Assembly (NCBI RefSeq): GCF_001005725.1
Contig: NZ_LBIC01000005.1
Location: forward strand, 298,001-362,000
Origin: Sphingobium chungbukense
Lineage (GTDB): Bacteria > Pseudomonadota > Alphaproteobacteria > Sphingomonadales > Sphingomonadaceae
DNA: 64,000 bases
Direction: 5' to 3'
Shown: piece by piece, positions 25,986 to 35,351 of the stretch
How the letters are laid out: each line of letters starts with the position of its first letter
Numbering within the stretch: the stretch's first letter is position 1
The notes under the pieces: model-generated
What the model was told of the DNA's origin: nothing
Database searches by the model: none
The model's input: the letters and a program-made list of their open reading frames with translations, nothing else
Translations under genes and position numbers: made by a program

Positions 25986-28310
25986 ATGAAAATTTCGAGT
26001 TTCTGGATGTCGTCCTGCGCGTGCCTGCTTTCGGCGGTTCCGGCGCTTGCATCGGCGCAGGGGGCGCCCGAACAGGAGCCCCAGCATGCGCAGGCCGCCT
26101 TCGGCAGCGATGACATCGTCGTGACGGCACGGCGCCGCGAAGAACGGTTGCAGGACGTACCGCTTTCGGTCAGCGCCGTGTCGGGCGCCACGTTGCAGCG
26201 TGCCAATATCTCGAACGTGGCGGGCCTCAGCCGCGTGGTGCCCAGCCTTGTGTCGGTTCCCGGCCAGGGCGGCAGCCGGTCGCTGCCCAATTTCGCGATC
26301 CGTGGTCTCAGCCAGCAGGAACTCACCCTGCTCGCGGACCAATCCGTTTCCACCTATATGGGCGACATCGTGCTGGCCCGTACGCAGGGGGTCAACGGAG
26401 CGTTGTTCGACATCGGGTCGGTGGAAGTGCTTCGCGGGCCGCAGGGCACGCTGTTCGGCCGCAACACGACCGGCGGCGCGATCATCATCCGTCCCAACCG
26501 GCCGACCGACGATTTCGAAGGCCGTGTCGGCGTCACTTATGGCAATCTGGACACCTTCATCATGGAAGGCATGCTGAACGTACCGCTGTCGCCCAACATC
26601 CTGGTACGTGTCGCCGGTCAGCGTCAGCGCGACGACGGCTTCGTCTATGACGAGATATTGGGACGCAATGTCAACGACACCGCGCAGGAGGGCGTGCGCG
26701 CCTCCGTCCTGATGAAGAATGACAGCGGCGTGGAATCGCTGACCGTCTATAATTATTTCCACGAAGACGATGGCGGCACAGCGAGCTTCATCTACAAGGT
26801 TCGCCCCACCGGATCGCTGAACGGCGCCGCCGTACGCGCGGCACGCGGCTATCGTCCGCTTGAGCAACTGCTGGCCGAGCAGCAGGCGCGTGGTCCCTAT
26901 CGCATCGCCAATGGCTCGAATATCTTCACCAAGGTGGAGACGCACGATATCGCCAATACCACGACGATTCCGGTCAACGACATGCTGACCGTCAAGAACA
27001 TCGTCGGCTACCGTCACATCAAGGACAATATCTTCGATGATATGGACGGGACCATGAACAGCCTGCATCCGCAACAGCGGATAGACTGGACAGCGCAGTT
27101 TTCGGAAGAGCTGCAATTGCTGGGCGAAACAGAGAATTTCAACTGGATCACCGGCCTCTATTATTTCTGGGAAAGAGGCCGCAACCAGGGTCTTTCCACG
27201 GTTGGCAGCGTCGATCCGGGGCTGATCGAACCTGAAGATATTTTCGGCTATCCCACCGCCGCCTTCAGCAATACCGATGTGGCCGGCCGCAACCGCAGCT
27301 ACGCCGTGTTCGCGCAAGGAACCTATCGCTTCAACGACAGCCTCAGCCTGACGGCCGGCGTTCGCTACAACCGCGACAAGCGCGAGGCGACGATCCGCAA
27401 CCGGACGGCCACCGCATGCCGTTTCACCCGCGACCTCGACAATAATCCCGCGACGCCGGAGACCGCGGTGCCGCTTTCGCAGTGCGAACTGAACGTCGGC
27501 GACAGCTTCTCCGAGGTCACCTACAATCTCAGCCTGGAATATAAGATCGCGCAGGACAAGCTGATCTACCTTGCGCACCGGCATGGTTATCGCACCGGCG
27601 GCTTTGGCGCGCGTGCCTCGACCGAGGCCGGTCTGCGCCGGACCTTCAGGCCGGAAACGGTGGACGATGTCGAATTGGGCGTGAAGGCCGACTGGCGCAT
27701 GGGGGACATGTTCCTGCGCACCAATCTGGCCGCCTATTACGCCAAATATAACGATATCCAGCGGCTCCTGACCGATCCTCTGGCCGTGCCTCCGACGACT
27801 GTCACGACCAATGCGGGCAAGGCGCGTATCTGGGGTATCGAGGCGGATATATTGTTCCGTCCGGTGTCGATGCTGGAACTGTCGGCCAACTATGCCTATA
27901 CCAATGCGAAGTTCACCAAGTTCATCTATCCCGACGGCAGCGATCACAGCAACGATCCCTTCGCCCGTGCCCCGCGCAATGTCTACACGCTTGGCGCACG
28001 GCTGATCGCGCCGCTGGACAGTTCTCAGGGTGATGCATCGGTCGGCATCAGCTATTATCATACCGATGATTATGTCGGGAACGATACGGTTGTGCCCGGA
28101 TATACGGATGCCAAGGGTTATAATCTGGTGAATCTGGACGCGAGCTGGAACCGGGTCATGGGATCGGGCTTCGACCTGGCGCTTTATGTCAATAATCTCA
28201 CCAAGAAGAAGTATGATTTCCTGCTCATCAACCTCGACAGCCTGGGTTACACCAGCCACACGCCCGGCTTGCCCAGAACTTATGGCGTGACGCTGCGCTA
28301 TCATTTCTGA
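25986..28310 (+). CDS. TonB-dependent outer-membrane receptor
   Basis: 774 aa from the ATG at 25986, which follows aggggagg and gives a clean signal peptide ending at A-S-A-Q (25). An upstream GTG at 25905 would bury that signal. TonB box D-D-I-V-V-T-A at 42-48, plug motif V-L-R-G-P-Q-G-T-L-F-G-R-N-T-T-G-G and C-terminal L-R-Y-H-F are present. It is 77 bp downstream of the CMD gene, so uptake and the SDR/CMD steps may share a transcript. Confidence 0.93.
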   Translation: MKISSFWMSSCACLLSAVPALASAQGAPEQEPQHAQAAFGSDDIVVTARRREERLQDVPLSVSAVSGATLQRANISNVAGLSRVVPSLVSVPGQGGSRSLPNFAIRGLSQQELTLLADQSVSTYMGDIVLARTQGVNGALFDIGSVEVLRGPQGTLFGRNTTGGAIIIRPNRPTDDFEGRVGVTYGNLDTFIMEGMLNVPLSPNILVRVAGQRQRDDGFVYDEILGRNVNDTAQEGVRASVLMKNDSGVESLTVYNYFHEDDGGTASFIYKVRPTGSLNGAAVRAARGYRPLEQLLAEQQARGPYRIANGSNIFTKVETHDIANTTTIPVNDMLTVKNIVGYRHIKDNIFDDMDGTMNSLHPQQRIDWTAQFSEELQLLGETENFNWITGLYYFWERGRNQGLSTVGSVDPGLIEPEDIFGYPTAAFSNTDVAGRNRSYAVFAQGTYRFNDSLSLTAGVRYNRDKREATIRNRTATACRFTRDLDNNPATPETAVPLSQCELNVGDSFSEVTYNLSLEYKIAQDKLIYLAHRHGYRTGGFGARASTEAGLRRTFRPETVDDVELGVKADWRMGDMFLRTNLAAYYAKYNDIQRLLTDPLAVPPTTVTTNAGKARIWGIEADILFRPVSMLELSANYAYTNAKFTKFIYPDGSDHSNDPFARAPRNVYTLGARLIAPLDSSQGDASVGISYYHTDDYVGNDTVVPGYTDAKGYNLVNLDASWNRVMGSGFDLALYVNNLTKKKYDFLLINLDSLGYTSHTPGLPRTYGVTLRYHF

Positions 28311-28326
28311 AAAAGAGGTGGCTGCC

Positions 28327-28359
28327 CCGCGTCCTTCCCGTTTCGCGGGACGGACGCGG
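28327..28359 (+). terminator. Stem-loop between TonB receptor and PhyH gene
   Basis: Arms CCGCGTCC / GGACGCGG with an inner CCCG/CGGG stem, 16 bp after the receptor stop and 40 bp before the PhyH start. It has no T-tract, so it may reduce rather than block read-through. Confidence 0.55.
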
Positions 28360-28398
28360 AGCGGCCTGGCTCCACTGACGTCCAGGGGAAGACCGGAC

Positions 28399-29403
28399 AT
28401 GGCCGACATGATGACTTCCAACTCTCCGGATACGCCGCCGATGCGGGAATTGAGGACCGCCAATCATCTGCTGGGCGATCGTGCGGCACTGGATGCGGCA
28501 TGGGAGCGCGATGGCTACTGGTTCTTCCGCGACGTGCTGGACAAGGAAGCCGTCGGTCGGCTGCGGGGGGTCTATCTGGATGTGTTGCGCGACCTGAATG
28601 TGATCGATCCGGGGCGGGACGATGCCGCCGTGTATAATGGCGCGCCCCTCGACAATTTCCCGATCCGCAACGACGGCACGCCGGCCACCGATCCGCTGCT
28701 GGCGCGCTATCCGCGGGATCAGTTCGTCGCGGAGCCCGCGATCCGTGCCTTTTTCGAGCAACTGTTCGGTGAAGAGGTCTTCTGGGTTCCCAATACCGAA
28801 TATCACGCGCTACCGCCGGGGACGGGTCGGCCGAATTCGCGTTTCAACTTCGTCCATTGCGACGGTCCCAACAACAAGGGGCTGCCGCTGAAAATCTGCT
28901 GGATGCCGCTCGCGCCGATCGATGAGGAGACCGGCGGTTTGGCCGTGGCGGAAGGGCTGCACCGCCCCCGGATGGATGATTTCCCCCGGCCGCCGCAGGG
29001 CATAGGCGACGATGTGATCCCGGCCGAGGCATGGTACCGCGCCCTCTACCAGCCCGGCGACCTGCTGGTATTCAGCCTGGAAACGCCCCATAGCGGGCTC
29101 GCCAACCGGTCGGACCGCTATTTCCGTCTGTCGATGGATATTCGGGGCATGCCGAAGTCGGGCAATATCCCGACCGTCGGCACCGTTGCCGCGCTTGATG
29201 CCTGCGCCATCACCGTGGAAACGAAAGAAGGGGAGCAGCGCACCTTCCGAATCGACGAGGACAGTTTCTGCCGGATCACGCGCGGACGGCTTACCGGCAT
29301 GCCACTGGCGCTGGAGGAAATTCCGCAAATGGTGAAGATCGGCGACCCCGTCTATGTCGCATCCGACCATGGCACCGCCATGTTCATTCGTCCGCAGCAC
29401 TGA
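28399..29403 (+). CDS. Phytanoyl-CoA dioxygenase (PhyH) family protein
   Basis: 334 aa from the ATG at 28399, preceded by aggggaaga. Iron ligands H153-x-D155 (H-C-D-G-P) and H231 (T-P-H-S-G-L), with R243 (Y-F-R-L-S-M-D) for 2-oxoglutarate, match the PhyH fold. It should hydroxylate its substrate with 2-oxoglutarate and Fe(II); members act on acyl-CoAs and also on free terpenoid or alkaloid rings. It is the third Fe/2-oxoglutarate oxygenase of the window, besides the two TauD types, and lies in the likely operon from 24623. Confidence 0.9.
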   Translation: MADMMTSNSPDTPPMRELRTANHLLGDRAALDAAWERDGYWFFRDVLDKEAVGRLRGVYLDVLRDLNVIDPGRDDAAVYNGAPLDNFPIRNDGTPATDPLLARYPRDQFVAEPAIRAFFEQLFGEEVFWVPNTEYHALPPGTGRPNSRFNFVHCDGPNNKGLPLKICWMPLAPIDEETGGLAVAEGLHRPRMDDFPRPPQGIGDDVIPAEAWYRALYQPGDLLVFSLETPHSGLANRSDRYFRLSMDIRGMPKSGNIPTVGTVAALDACAITVETKEGEQRTFRIDEDSFCRITRGRLTGMPLALEEIPQMVKIGDPVYVASDHGTAMFIRPQH

Positions 29404-29557
29404 AGCGGCAGTCAAGACACGGTTTGCGACAATGCCGCAAATATCGTCCGGCGTACGGACTTGTGATGCATCGCTGCGGTTCGCGTGAAAGCCATTGCCG
29501 GAATGGAAGCGATCTCCTCTACCTGACAGGATGATGGGGTAGGGCAGGACGACAGCC

Positions 29558-30556
29558 ATGCGAGAAGCGATATTCCAGACCCGGATCACGGATTTGCTGG
29601 GCATCCGCCATCCTATTCTCTGCGGGGGCATGGGGCCGCGCGTATCGGACGCACGCTATGTCGCGGCCGTCGTCAATGCCGGGGGCATGGGCTTCATCGT
29701 CGCGGCGGGGCATGAGTCCCGGGATGCCTTTGTCGATCAGCTCCGCCTCTGCCGGAAACTCACCGGCGGGAAACCCTTCGGTGTCAATTTCTACGTGTCG
29801 CGTCGTCCCGGATCGGTGGAGGCGTTGCTCGCGCTCATCCCGTTGCTTGCAGAGCATGGCGTGAACTGCGTCGAAACCGCCGGCGCCAATCCCGAGGATT
29901 TGATCCAGCCGCTACGCGACGCGGGTATCCGGATCATCCACAAGGCGCCGGGTGTCCGCTATGCCCTGACGGCGCAGCGCATGGGCGTGGATGCCGTGAT
30001 CGTCGTCGGCTATGAATGCGGCGGTCATCCGGGTACGAAGCTGATCGGCAGCATGGTGCAGGCGGCGCATGCACCGCAGGCGATCGACATACCTGTCGTC
30101 ATTGCGGGCGGCATCGGCACGGGCCGGCAATTGTCCGCGGCGCTCGCCATGGGCGCGGATGCCATATTGATGGGCACCCGTATGCTGGTTGCCGAGGAAC
30201 TGTGGATCCATCCCGATCATAAGGCCCGGCTCGCCGCCGCCGACGGGACGGAAAGCGTGATCATAAAGACGCTTCTGCGCGATCATCACCGGGTGCTCGA
30301 CAATCCCGGCGCGCGTGCCGTGCTGGCATTGGAGGCGGAAGGCATTACCGAATATGAGGCCTATAGCGACCTTATTTCCGGCGCTCACACCTATGCGGGT
30401 TATCGGAGCGGGAATATCGAGAAGGGCACTTATGATTGGGGGCAGTCAGCGATATTCGCAGGCGAGACAATGCCCGTCGCGGCGATTTTCGATGAGCTGC
30501 TGGACGATGCCGTGGCGGCGACGGACCGGATGCGGGAGCTGTGCGCATGGATGTAG
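29558..30556 (+). CDS. Nitronate monooxygenase / 2-nitropropane dioxygenase family flavoprotein
   Basis: 332 aa FMN TIM barrel. I-L-C-G-G-M-G near residue 20, the Y-E-C-G-G-H-P-G segment that holds the catalytic-type His, and the phosphate loop G-G-I-G-T-G-R-Q-L-S-A-A-L-A-M-G-A-D are clear. Family members oxidise nitronates, but many are enoyl reductase-like or have unknown substrates. It is the first gene of four that overlap head to tail (NMO, SMP-30, TetR, LuxR). Confidence 0.88.
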   Translation: MREAIFQTRITDLLGIRHPILCGGMGPRVSDARYVAAVVNAGGMGFIVAAGHESRDAFVDQLRLCRKLTGGKPFGVNFYVSRRPGSVEALLALIPLLAEHGVNCVETAGANPEDLIQPLRDAGIRIIHKAPGVRYALTAQRMGVDAVIVVGYECGGHPGTKLIGSMVQAAHAPQAIDIPVVIAGGIGTGRQLSAALAMGADAILMGTRMLVAEELWIHPDHKARLAAADGTESVIIKTLLRDHHRVLDNPGARAVLALEAEGITEYEAYSDLISGAHTYAGYRSGNIEKGTYDWGQSAIFAGETMPVAAIFDELLDDAVAATDRMRELCAWM

Positions 30557-31452
30557 TGGCTAACGGCCTTCTGATCCCGGAGGGGCCTGTGGCGCTGTCC
30601 GACGGATCGGCTCTGGTGGTCGAAGTGGGCGCCGGACGCCTCAGCCGTGTATGGCCAGACGGCAGGATCGGGCTGGTCGCCGATCTGGGCGGCGGTCCCA
30701 ACGGGGCGGCGATCGGCCCCGACGGCGCTGTCTATGTGTGCAACAATGGCGGCGGTTTCGACTGTGCGCTCCGCGACGGTCACTTATCCATCGCCTATGC
30801 GCCTGACCGGCACGTCGGCGGTTCGATCCAGCGCGTCGATCTGGCAAGCGGCGTGGCGACCAGCCTCTACACCCAGGCCGATGGCCAGCCGCTGCTGGCA
30901 CCAAACGATATCGTCTTCGACGTGGCGGGAGGATTCTGGTTCACGGACCACGGCACGAGCACAAAGGAGGGCAAGACCTATGGAGGCCTCTATTATGCCC
31001 TTCCGAACGGTAGCGCCATCCACCAGGTCCGGTCGGGCCTGCTCTCGCCCAATGGCATCGGCCTGTCCCCCGACGGTCGCTGGCTCTATTGGGCCGATAC
31101 GCTGAGCAGCCGGCTCTGGCGTGCGGAAATCGTCGGCCCCGGCCGGCTGCGCGATTATGGCGGTTCGCCGGGGGATGTCGTCGCGACGGGCGCTGGACAT
31201 ATCATGTTCGACAGCCTCGCGGTGGAGGCAGATGGCCGGATCTGCATCGGTTCCATCGTGCGTGGCGGGATCACCATCGTCGATCCGCTGACCGGCGCAT
31301 GCGATCATATGCCGATCGACGACGCGATGGTCACGAATATCGCATTTGGCGGCGAGGATGGCCGGGACGTCTGGATCACGGCGGCGGGGACAGGCCGGTT
31401 GCTGCGGGGCCGGTGGCCCCGGCCGGGCCTGCCGCTGACCTTCGCGGCATGA
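30547..31452 (+). CDS. SMP-30/gluconolactonase family protein
   Basis: 301 aa from the ATG at 30547, overlapping the NMO stop by 10 bp; a GTG at 30541 is also possible. The six-bladed propeller signature appears in I-P-E-G-P-V-A-L (metal-ligand Glu), L-A-P-N-D-I-V-F-D and L-S-P-N-G-I-G-L-S-P-D-G-R. It should open a lactone ring using a divalent metal. This fits a pathway in which an oxygenase product forms a lactone. Confidence 0.9.
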   Translation: MDVVANGLLIPEGPVALSDGSALVVEVGAGRLSRVWPDGRIGLVADLGGGPNGAAIGPDGAVYVCNNGGGFDCALRDGHLSIAYAPDRHVGGSIQRVDLASGVATSLYTQADGQPLLAPNDIVFDVAGGFWFTDHGTSTKEGKTYGGLYYALPNGSAIHQVRSGLLSPNGIGLSPDGRWLYWADTLSSRLWRAEIVGPGRLRDYGGSPGDVVATGAGHIMFDSLAVEADGRICIGSIVRGGITIVDPLTGACDHMPIDDAMVTNIAFGGEDGRDVWITAAGTGRLLRGRWPRPGLPLTFAA

Positions 31453-32105
31453 GCCACTCGACAAATTTTCGTCCCTGGTCTAGCGCGGATGCCATGACAG
31501 CCGACGATCATGCGATGGACCGGCCCGTCGAGCCCCTGCAATTGGAAGTCCGTGACGCACGCTCGCGCATCCTCGATGCCGCGGCGCATCTGTTCCGACG
31601 GGAAGGTTTCTCCGGTACGTCGATGGACGCCATTGCGGCGTTGGCGCGCATGTCGAAACGCACGCTATATGCCAGCTTTCCCGACAAGCGGGCCGTGCTG
31701 GAAGCGGTGCTTCAGCAGTTCATCGCCCGCCGCTTCTTCCTGATCGAGCGTGTCAGCCGCGACGCGGTGAGCGATGAGGCGTTACTGACGCGGATGGTGG
31801 GTGCCCTCCACGCCATGGCCACGGACGAGGATGCGCTTGCCATGTATCGGCTGCTCGTGGCACAGGCGACGAACCTGCCGGCCCTTGCATCGGATGCGAA
31901 CCGCAACGGGTTGATGCAGGTCCAGGCCATGCTGCGCCAGCCGCTTCGCAACTGCGGTGTGCGTGATCCGGATATGGCTGCCCGCCTCCTTTACGATCTC
32001 GCCGTTCTCGCACCGATGCACCGCTTGCTGGTCGGTATGGAGGATATGCCCATGGACACCGTCGCTATCGTCCACATGGTTCTTCAGGGAATGAAAGGAA
32101 TGTGA
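31449..32105 (+). CDS. TetR/AcrR family transcriptional regulator
   Basis: 218 aa. The ATG overlaps the SMP-30 stop (ATGA). Helix-turn-helix F-S-G-T-S-M-D-A-I-A-A-L-A-R-M-S-K-R-T-L-Y-A-S-F lies at about 52-75, followed by an AefR-like C-terminal domain. A later in-frame ATG at 31494 would shorten the N terminus by 15 residues. Translational coupling to enzyme genes suggests it senses their substrate and controls the same operon. Confidence 0.9.
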   Translation: MSHSTNFRPWSSADAMTADDHAMDRPVEPLQLEVRDARSRILDAAAHLFRREGFSGTSMDAIAALARMSKRTLYASFPDKRAVLEAVLQQFIARRFFLIERVSRDAVSDEALLTRMVGALHAMATDEDALAMYRLLVAQATNLPALASDANRNGLMQVQAMLRQPLRNCGVRDPDMAARLLYDLAVLAPMHRLLVGMEDMPMDTVAIVHMVLQGMKGM

Positions 32106-33229
32106 CGCAGGATCGCGCTCCGATGGACAGGCGGGAACGGCTGGCGCTGACGCTTGGTGCGGCGGTGGCCGATCGTCAGCCCTGGACGCGATTCCTGCGC
32201 CTATGTTGCGATCTCGTCGGATTGTCTTACGCGAACCTTATTTTCCGCCGGGGGCCGAGCCGGTCCGTGGACGCCGAATTTTCCGCTGGCGGCACCGTCA
32301 CTCCCGCGATGAAACAGCGTTATCGCAGTCAGTTCGCGATGGTCGATCCGGTCCATTATTTCGCGATGGAGCCGGGCCGCGTCTATCGCCTGCCCGAATT
32401 GCTGCGTACGGGGCGGGCGAGCGACCATCCCTATTATCAGGACTTTCTCGCGCCGGCGGGGATCGGCCATATGCTGAGCGCCCGCATCGTCGATGAGGAG
32501 GGGGAGACGGCCTGGCTGAGCTGGTGCCGCGACGCGGGGCAGGCGGATTTTCAGGATGAGGGCGTCGCCCTGTTCCGGTCCCTTCTGCCGCATGTCGCCG
32601 TGGCGCTTCGCAGCTTCGTGCTGATCGACCGGCAGCGGGTGCAGGCCGCAATCGCGCGGCATGTTTCCACGCGGTTCGACATGGCGGCTGTCGCCCTGAC
32701 CGCAAGCGGCAAGATAGTGGGCGTCGGCCCACTCGCTGCTTCGCTGCTGACGCGGAACGGCGGCGTCACCATCAGCCAGGACGGCTATTTGCGGGTAGGC
32801 GATGCCGCCGGACAGCGTCGCCTGTCCGATGCGATCGCCCTGGTCCTGGCAAGCGGTCACAGCCGCGCGCTGCTCGTCGATTTGGCCGGGGAACGTATCG
32901 AGATGCTGCTGGTGCCTTTCGGCGCGCAGGAGGGATATGGCGCCGCCCGGCCCGACCTTGTGCTTTATCTGCGTCGAGAGCGGGAGGCGAGCGGGGCGGG
33001 GAGCGACGTGCGGCAAAGTCTGGGCGCGATGTTCGGCCTGACCCCGGTCGAAGCGGACATCGCGCTCGGCCTCGCCGCCGGTCGGACGATGACCGCGGTG
33101 GCCGGGGATCTCCATCTTTCCGAACATACGGTGCGCAGCTATTCCAAGGCCATCTATGCCAAGCTGGGCGTGAAACGGCAGGTCGATCTGGTCCGTATGC
33201 TGCTGCTCAGCGTCGCACAGCTTGCCTGA
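32102..33229 (+). CDS. LuxR family transcriptional regulator
   Basis: 375 aa from a GTG at 32102 that overlaps the TetR stop (GTGA), with aaagga just upstream; an ATG at 32123 is the alternative. The C-terminal LuxR/FixJ helix-turn-helix is clear (L-T-P-V-E-A-D-I-A-L-G-L-A-A-G, L-S-E-H-T-V-R-S-Y-S-K-A-I-Y-A-K-L-G-V). The N-terminal domain has no recognised autoinducer or receiver motifs. Two coupled regulators of different families in one operon is uncommon. Confidence 0.88.
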   Translation: MTQDRAPMDRRERLALTLGAAVADRQPWTRFLRLCCDLVGLSYANLIFRRGPSRSVDAEFSAGGTVTPAMKQRYRSQFAMVDPVHYFAMEPGRVYRLPELLRTGRASDHPYYQDFLAPAGIGHMLSARIVDEEGETAWLSWCRDAGQADFQDEGVALFRSLLPHVAVALRSFVLIDRQRVQAAIARHVSTRFDMAAVALTASGKIVGVGPLAASLLTRNGGVTISQDGYLRVGDAAGQRRLSDAIALVLASGHSRALLVDLAGERIEMLLVPFGAQEGYGAARPDLVLYLRREREASGAGSDVRQSLGAMFGLTPVEADIALGLAAGRTMTAVAGDLHLSEHTVRSYSKAIYAKLGVKRQVDLVRMLLLSVAQLA

Positions 33230-33345
33230 CGCGCCCGTGGCAGGGCCGCCACATAGGTGCAGCGGAGGAAAACCCACAAATGGGGGGTGCGGGGCGTCAT
33301 ATCGCGCAGCAAGGTCATGGATGCGCAGACACAGGAGAGGCAAGC

Positions 33346-34272
33346 ATGACATATCGTATCAATCCCCTTGGCGAAGAACTGGGATTCGGCCGTGAGGTTG
33401 TCGGGTTGACGCCAGGAGATATTGAGCGGGAAGCGGTTCGGCACGAATTGCGCGAACATTGGCTGAACGACGGCCTGCTGGTCTTTCGCGATAGCGAAGT
33501 GACCCCCGATTTCCAGATCGCGCTCAGCCAGGTCTTCGGGGAGCTGGAAATCCATCCGGTACGCGAACTGGTGACGGAGGGTACGCCCGAACTCATCACC
33601 CTGGTTTCCGATCAGGACAAGGAAGGGCTGTTCGAAGTGGACGGGAAGCCATCCATCGCCTTCCTGCCATGGCATTCGGACCTGGTCTTCACCGACCGGA
33701 TCAACCATGGCGGGGTGCTGACCGCACAAAGGATTTCAAGCTGGGGCGGCCAGACCGGCTTCATCGATCAGGTCCAGGCCTATGCCCTGTTGCCCGAAGA
33801 CCTGAAGGCGCGGATCGAGAATCTGGAGATCGTGTATCAGCTCACCGTCAATCCGGGCTATTCGCGCTACGGCACGAAGAGCCGGGTGCGCACGATCCGC
33901 ATGAGCGATTTCGAGAAGTCGGTGGGGCCGCGTCTTGACACCGACTTCCCGCCGGTCGTCCATCCGATGGTCTTCACCCAGCCCGATACCGGGCGCAAGG
34001 TGCTCAACATCTCGCCTTTCGGCGCTCTCCATATTTTGGGGCAGGATGACGCGGAAGGGCATGCGTTGCTGCAAAGGCTTGTCGATCATCTGGTCGCCTG
34101 CCCCGCCTATTATCATGGCTGGAAACCGTCCGAGATGCTGCTGTGGGACAATTGGCGCATGGTCCATTGCGTGACCGGCGCGGCGCCTGACGAGGTCCGG
34201 ATCATGCAACGCACCACCATCATGGGCGATTATGGACTGGGCAGGAAGCTGCGCATGGAGGAGGCTGCATGA
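33346..34272 (+). CDS. TauD/TfdA family 2-oxoglutarate dioxygenase
   Basis: 308 aa from the ATG at 33346, preceded by aggagagg. Iron ligands H110-x-D112 (P-W-H-S-D) and H274 (W-R-M-V-H), with R289 (M-Q-R-T-T-I-M-G-D-Y) for 2-oxoglutarate. It is a paralogue of the TauD protein at 12992-13963, with the same V-H-P-M/L-V-x-T-Q and L-W/V-W-D-N-W-R segments. The stop overlaps the start of a kinase gene (ATGA), so the hydroxylated product may be the kinase substrate. Confidence 0.9.
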   Translation: MTYRINPLGEELGFGREVVGLTPGDIEREAVRHELREHWLNDGLLVFRDSEVTPDFQIALSQVFGELEIHPVRELVTEGTPELITLVSDQDKEGLFEVDGKPSIAFLPWHSDLVFTDRINHGGVLTAQRISSWGGQTGFIDQVQAYALLPEDLKARIENLEIVYQLTVNPGYSRYGTKSRVRTIRMSDFEKSVGPRLDTDFPPVVHPMVFTQPDTGRKVLNISPFGALHILGQDDAEGHALLQRLVDHLVACPAYYHGWKPSEMLLWDNWRMVHCVTGAAPDEVRIMQRTTIMGDYGLGRKLRMEEAA

Positions 34273-35351
34273 ACGAACCCTGGTTGCCGCTGGTCCCCGA
34301 GGATGTCACCGCGCAATGGCTGAGCGACGCCTTGGCGCCGCGCTATCCCGGAACGCGGGTGGAGCGGATCGACATCAGCGAGATTCTCTGGGGCACGGGC
34401 ACCAAGATGATGGCGACGGCGACCTATAATGATGCCGGGCAGGCCCATGGGTTGCCCCGGGCGCTGTGCATCAAGGCGGGCCTGGCCGAGCATCGGGAAC
34501 TGGTGAAATTCTGCTACCAGACGGAGGCGCGCTTCTTCGCGGAGCTGGCGCCGCGCTTGACGCTGGGGCTGCCGCACATCTTTTACGCCGCAGCGAACGC
34601 CGATCAGGGGATGGTGGTCATGGAGGATCTGAGGCCCGCGGGCGCCCATATCTGCCGTGTGCAGCAGCCCCTGACCCGCGATCAGGCGACGGCTTTTCTC
34701 GACGATCTGGCCGCGCTGCACGCCCGCTGGTGGGGCAGTCCGGCGCTGGAGGATGATGGCGATCTCGGCTGGCTGATGCGCCACGATCCATTGCCGGACG
34801 AAGCCTGGGGCGATTTCGGGCGCGGCCAGCTCCAGCCCGAGACATGGGCGCATTATATGGGGCTACCCCGGTCGCTCGGCATTCCGGCGGCTTGCCGCGA
34901 TCGGGAGAGGGTACATGCGGCGCTACAGCAATTACGCCATTTCGGGGAGCAGGGGCCGCGTTGCGTGATCCATGGCGACGCGCATCTGGGCAATATGTAT
35001 TTGACCCGCGAGGGCCGGCCGGGCTTCCTCGACTGGCAGACCACGCGTCGCGGCCATTGGGCGCAGGACGTGACCTATTTCTACATCTCCGCGCTCGATC
35101 CGCTGGACCGGCGGGCTTGGGAGAAGGATCTGGTAGTGGGCTATCTGGCCGCGCTGACCCGCCATGGCGTCGCCAATCCGCCGTCGGAGGAAGAGGCGTG
35201 GCGCGCCATCCGCGCGCATATCGTCTATGGCCTGTTCTACTGGATGGTGAATCCGGTCGAATGGCAGGCGGAGGAGAATAACGCCGCCACCGCGCCGCGC
35301 TTCGGCTGGGCGGCGGTCGATCACGCCGCCCCGCCACTTGGTCCCCTTTAG
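34269..35351 (+). CDS. Small-molecule phosphotransferase, APH/ecdysteroid-kinase-like
   Basis: 360 aa. Protein-kinase-like fold: K69 in C-I-K-A, M-E-D-L near 118-121, the catalytic H-G-D-A-H-L-G-N at 235-242 and the metal-binding D-W-Q at 255-257. It should transfer phosphate from ATP to a hydroxyl group of a small molecule, as aminoglycoside, choline and ecdysteroid kinases do. It is coupled to the preceding dioxygenase gene. Its 3' end overlaps the convergent SDR gene by 4 bp. The substrate is unknown. Confidence 0.85.
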   Translation: MNEPWLPLVPEDVTAQWLSDALAPRYPGTRVERIDISEILWGTGTKMMATATYNDAGQAHGLPRALCIKAGLAEHRELVKFCYQTEARFFAELAPRLTLGLPHIFYAAANADQGMVVMEDLRPAGAHICRVQQPLTRDQATAFLDDLAALHARWWGSPALEDDGDLGWLMRHDPLPDEAWGDFGRGQLQPETWAHYMGLPRSLGIPAACRDRERVHAALQQLRHFGEQGPRCVIHGDAHLGNMYLTREGRPGFLDWQTTRRGHWAQDVTYFYISALDPLDRRAWEKDLVVGYLAALTRHGVANPPSEEEAWRAIRAHIVYGLFYWMVNPVEWQAEENNAATAPRFGWAAVDHAAPPLGPL

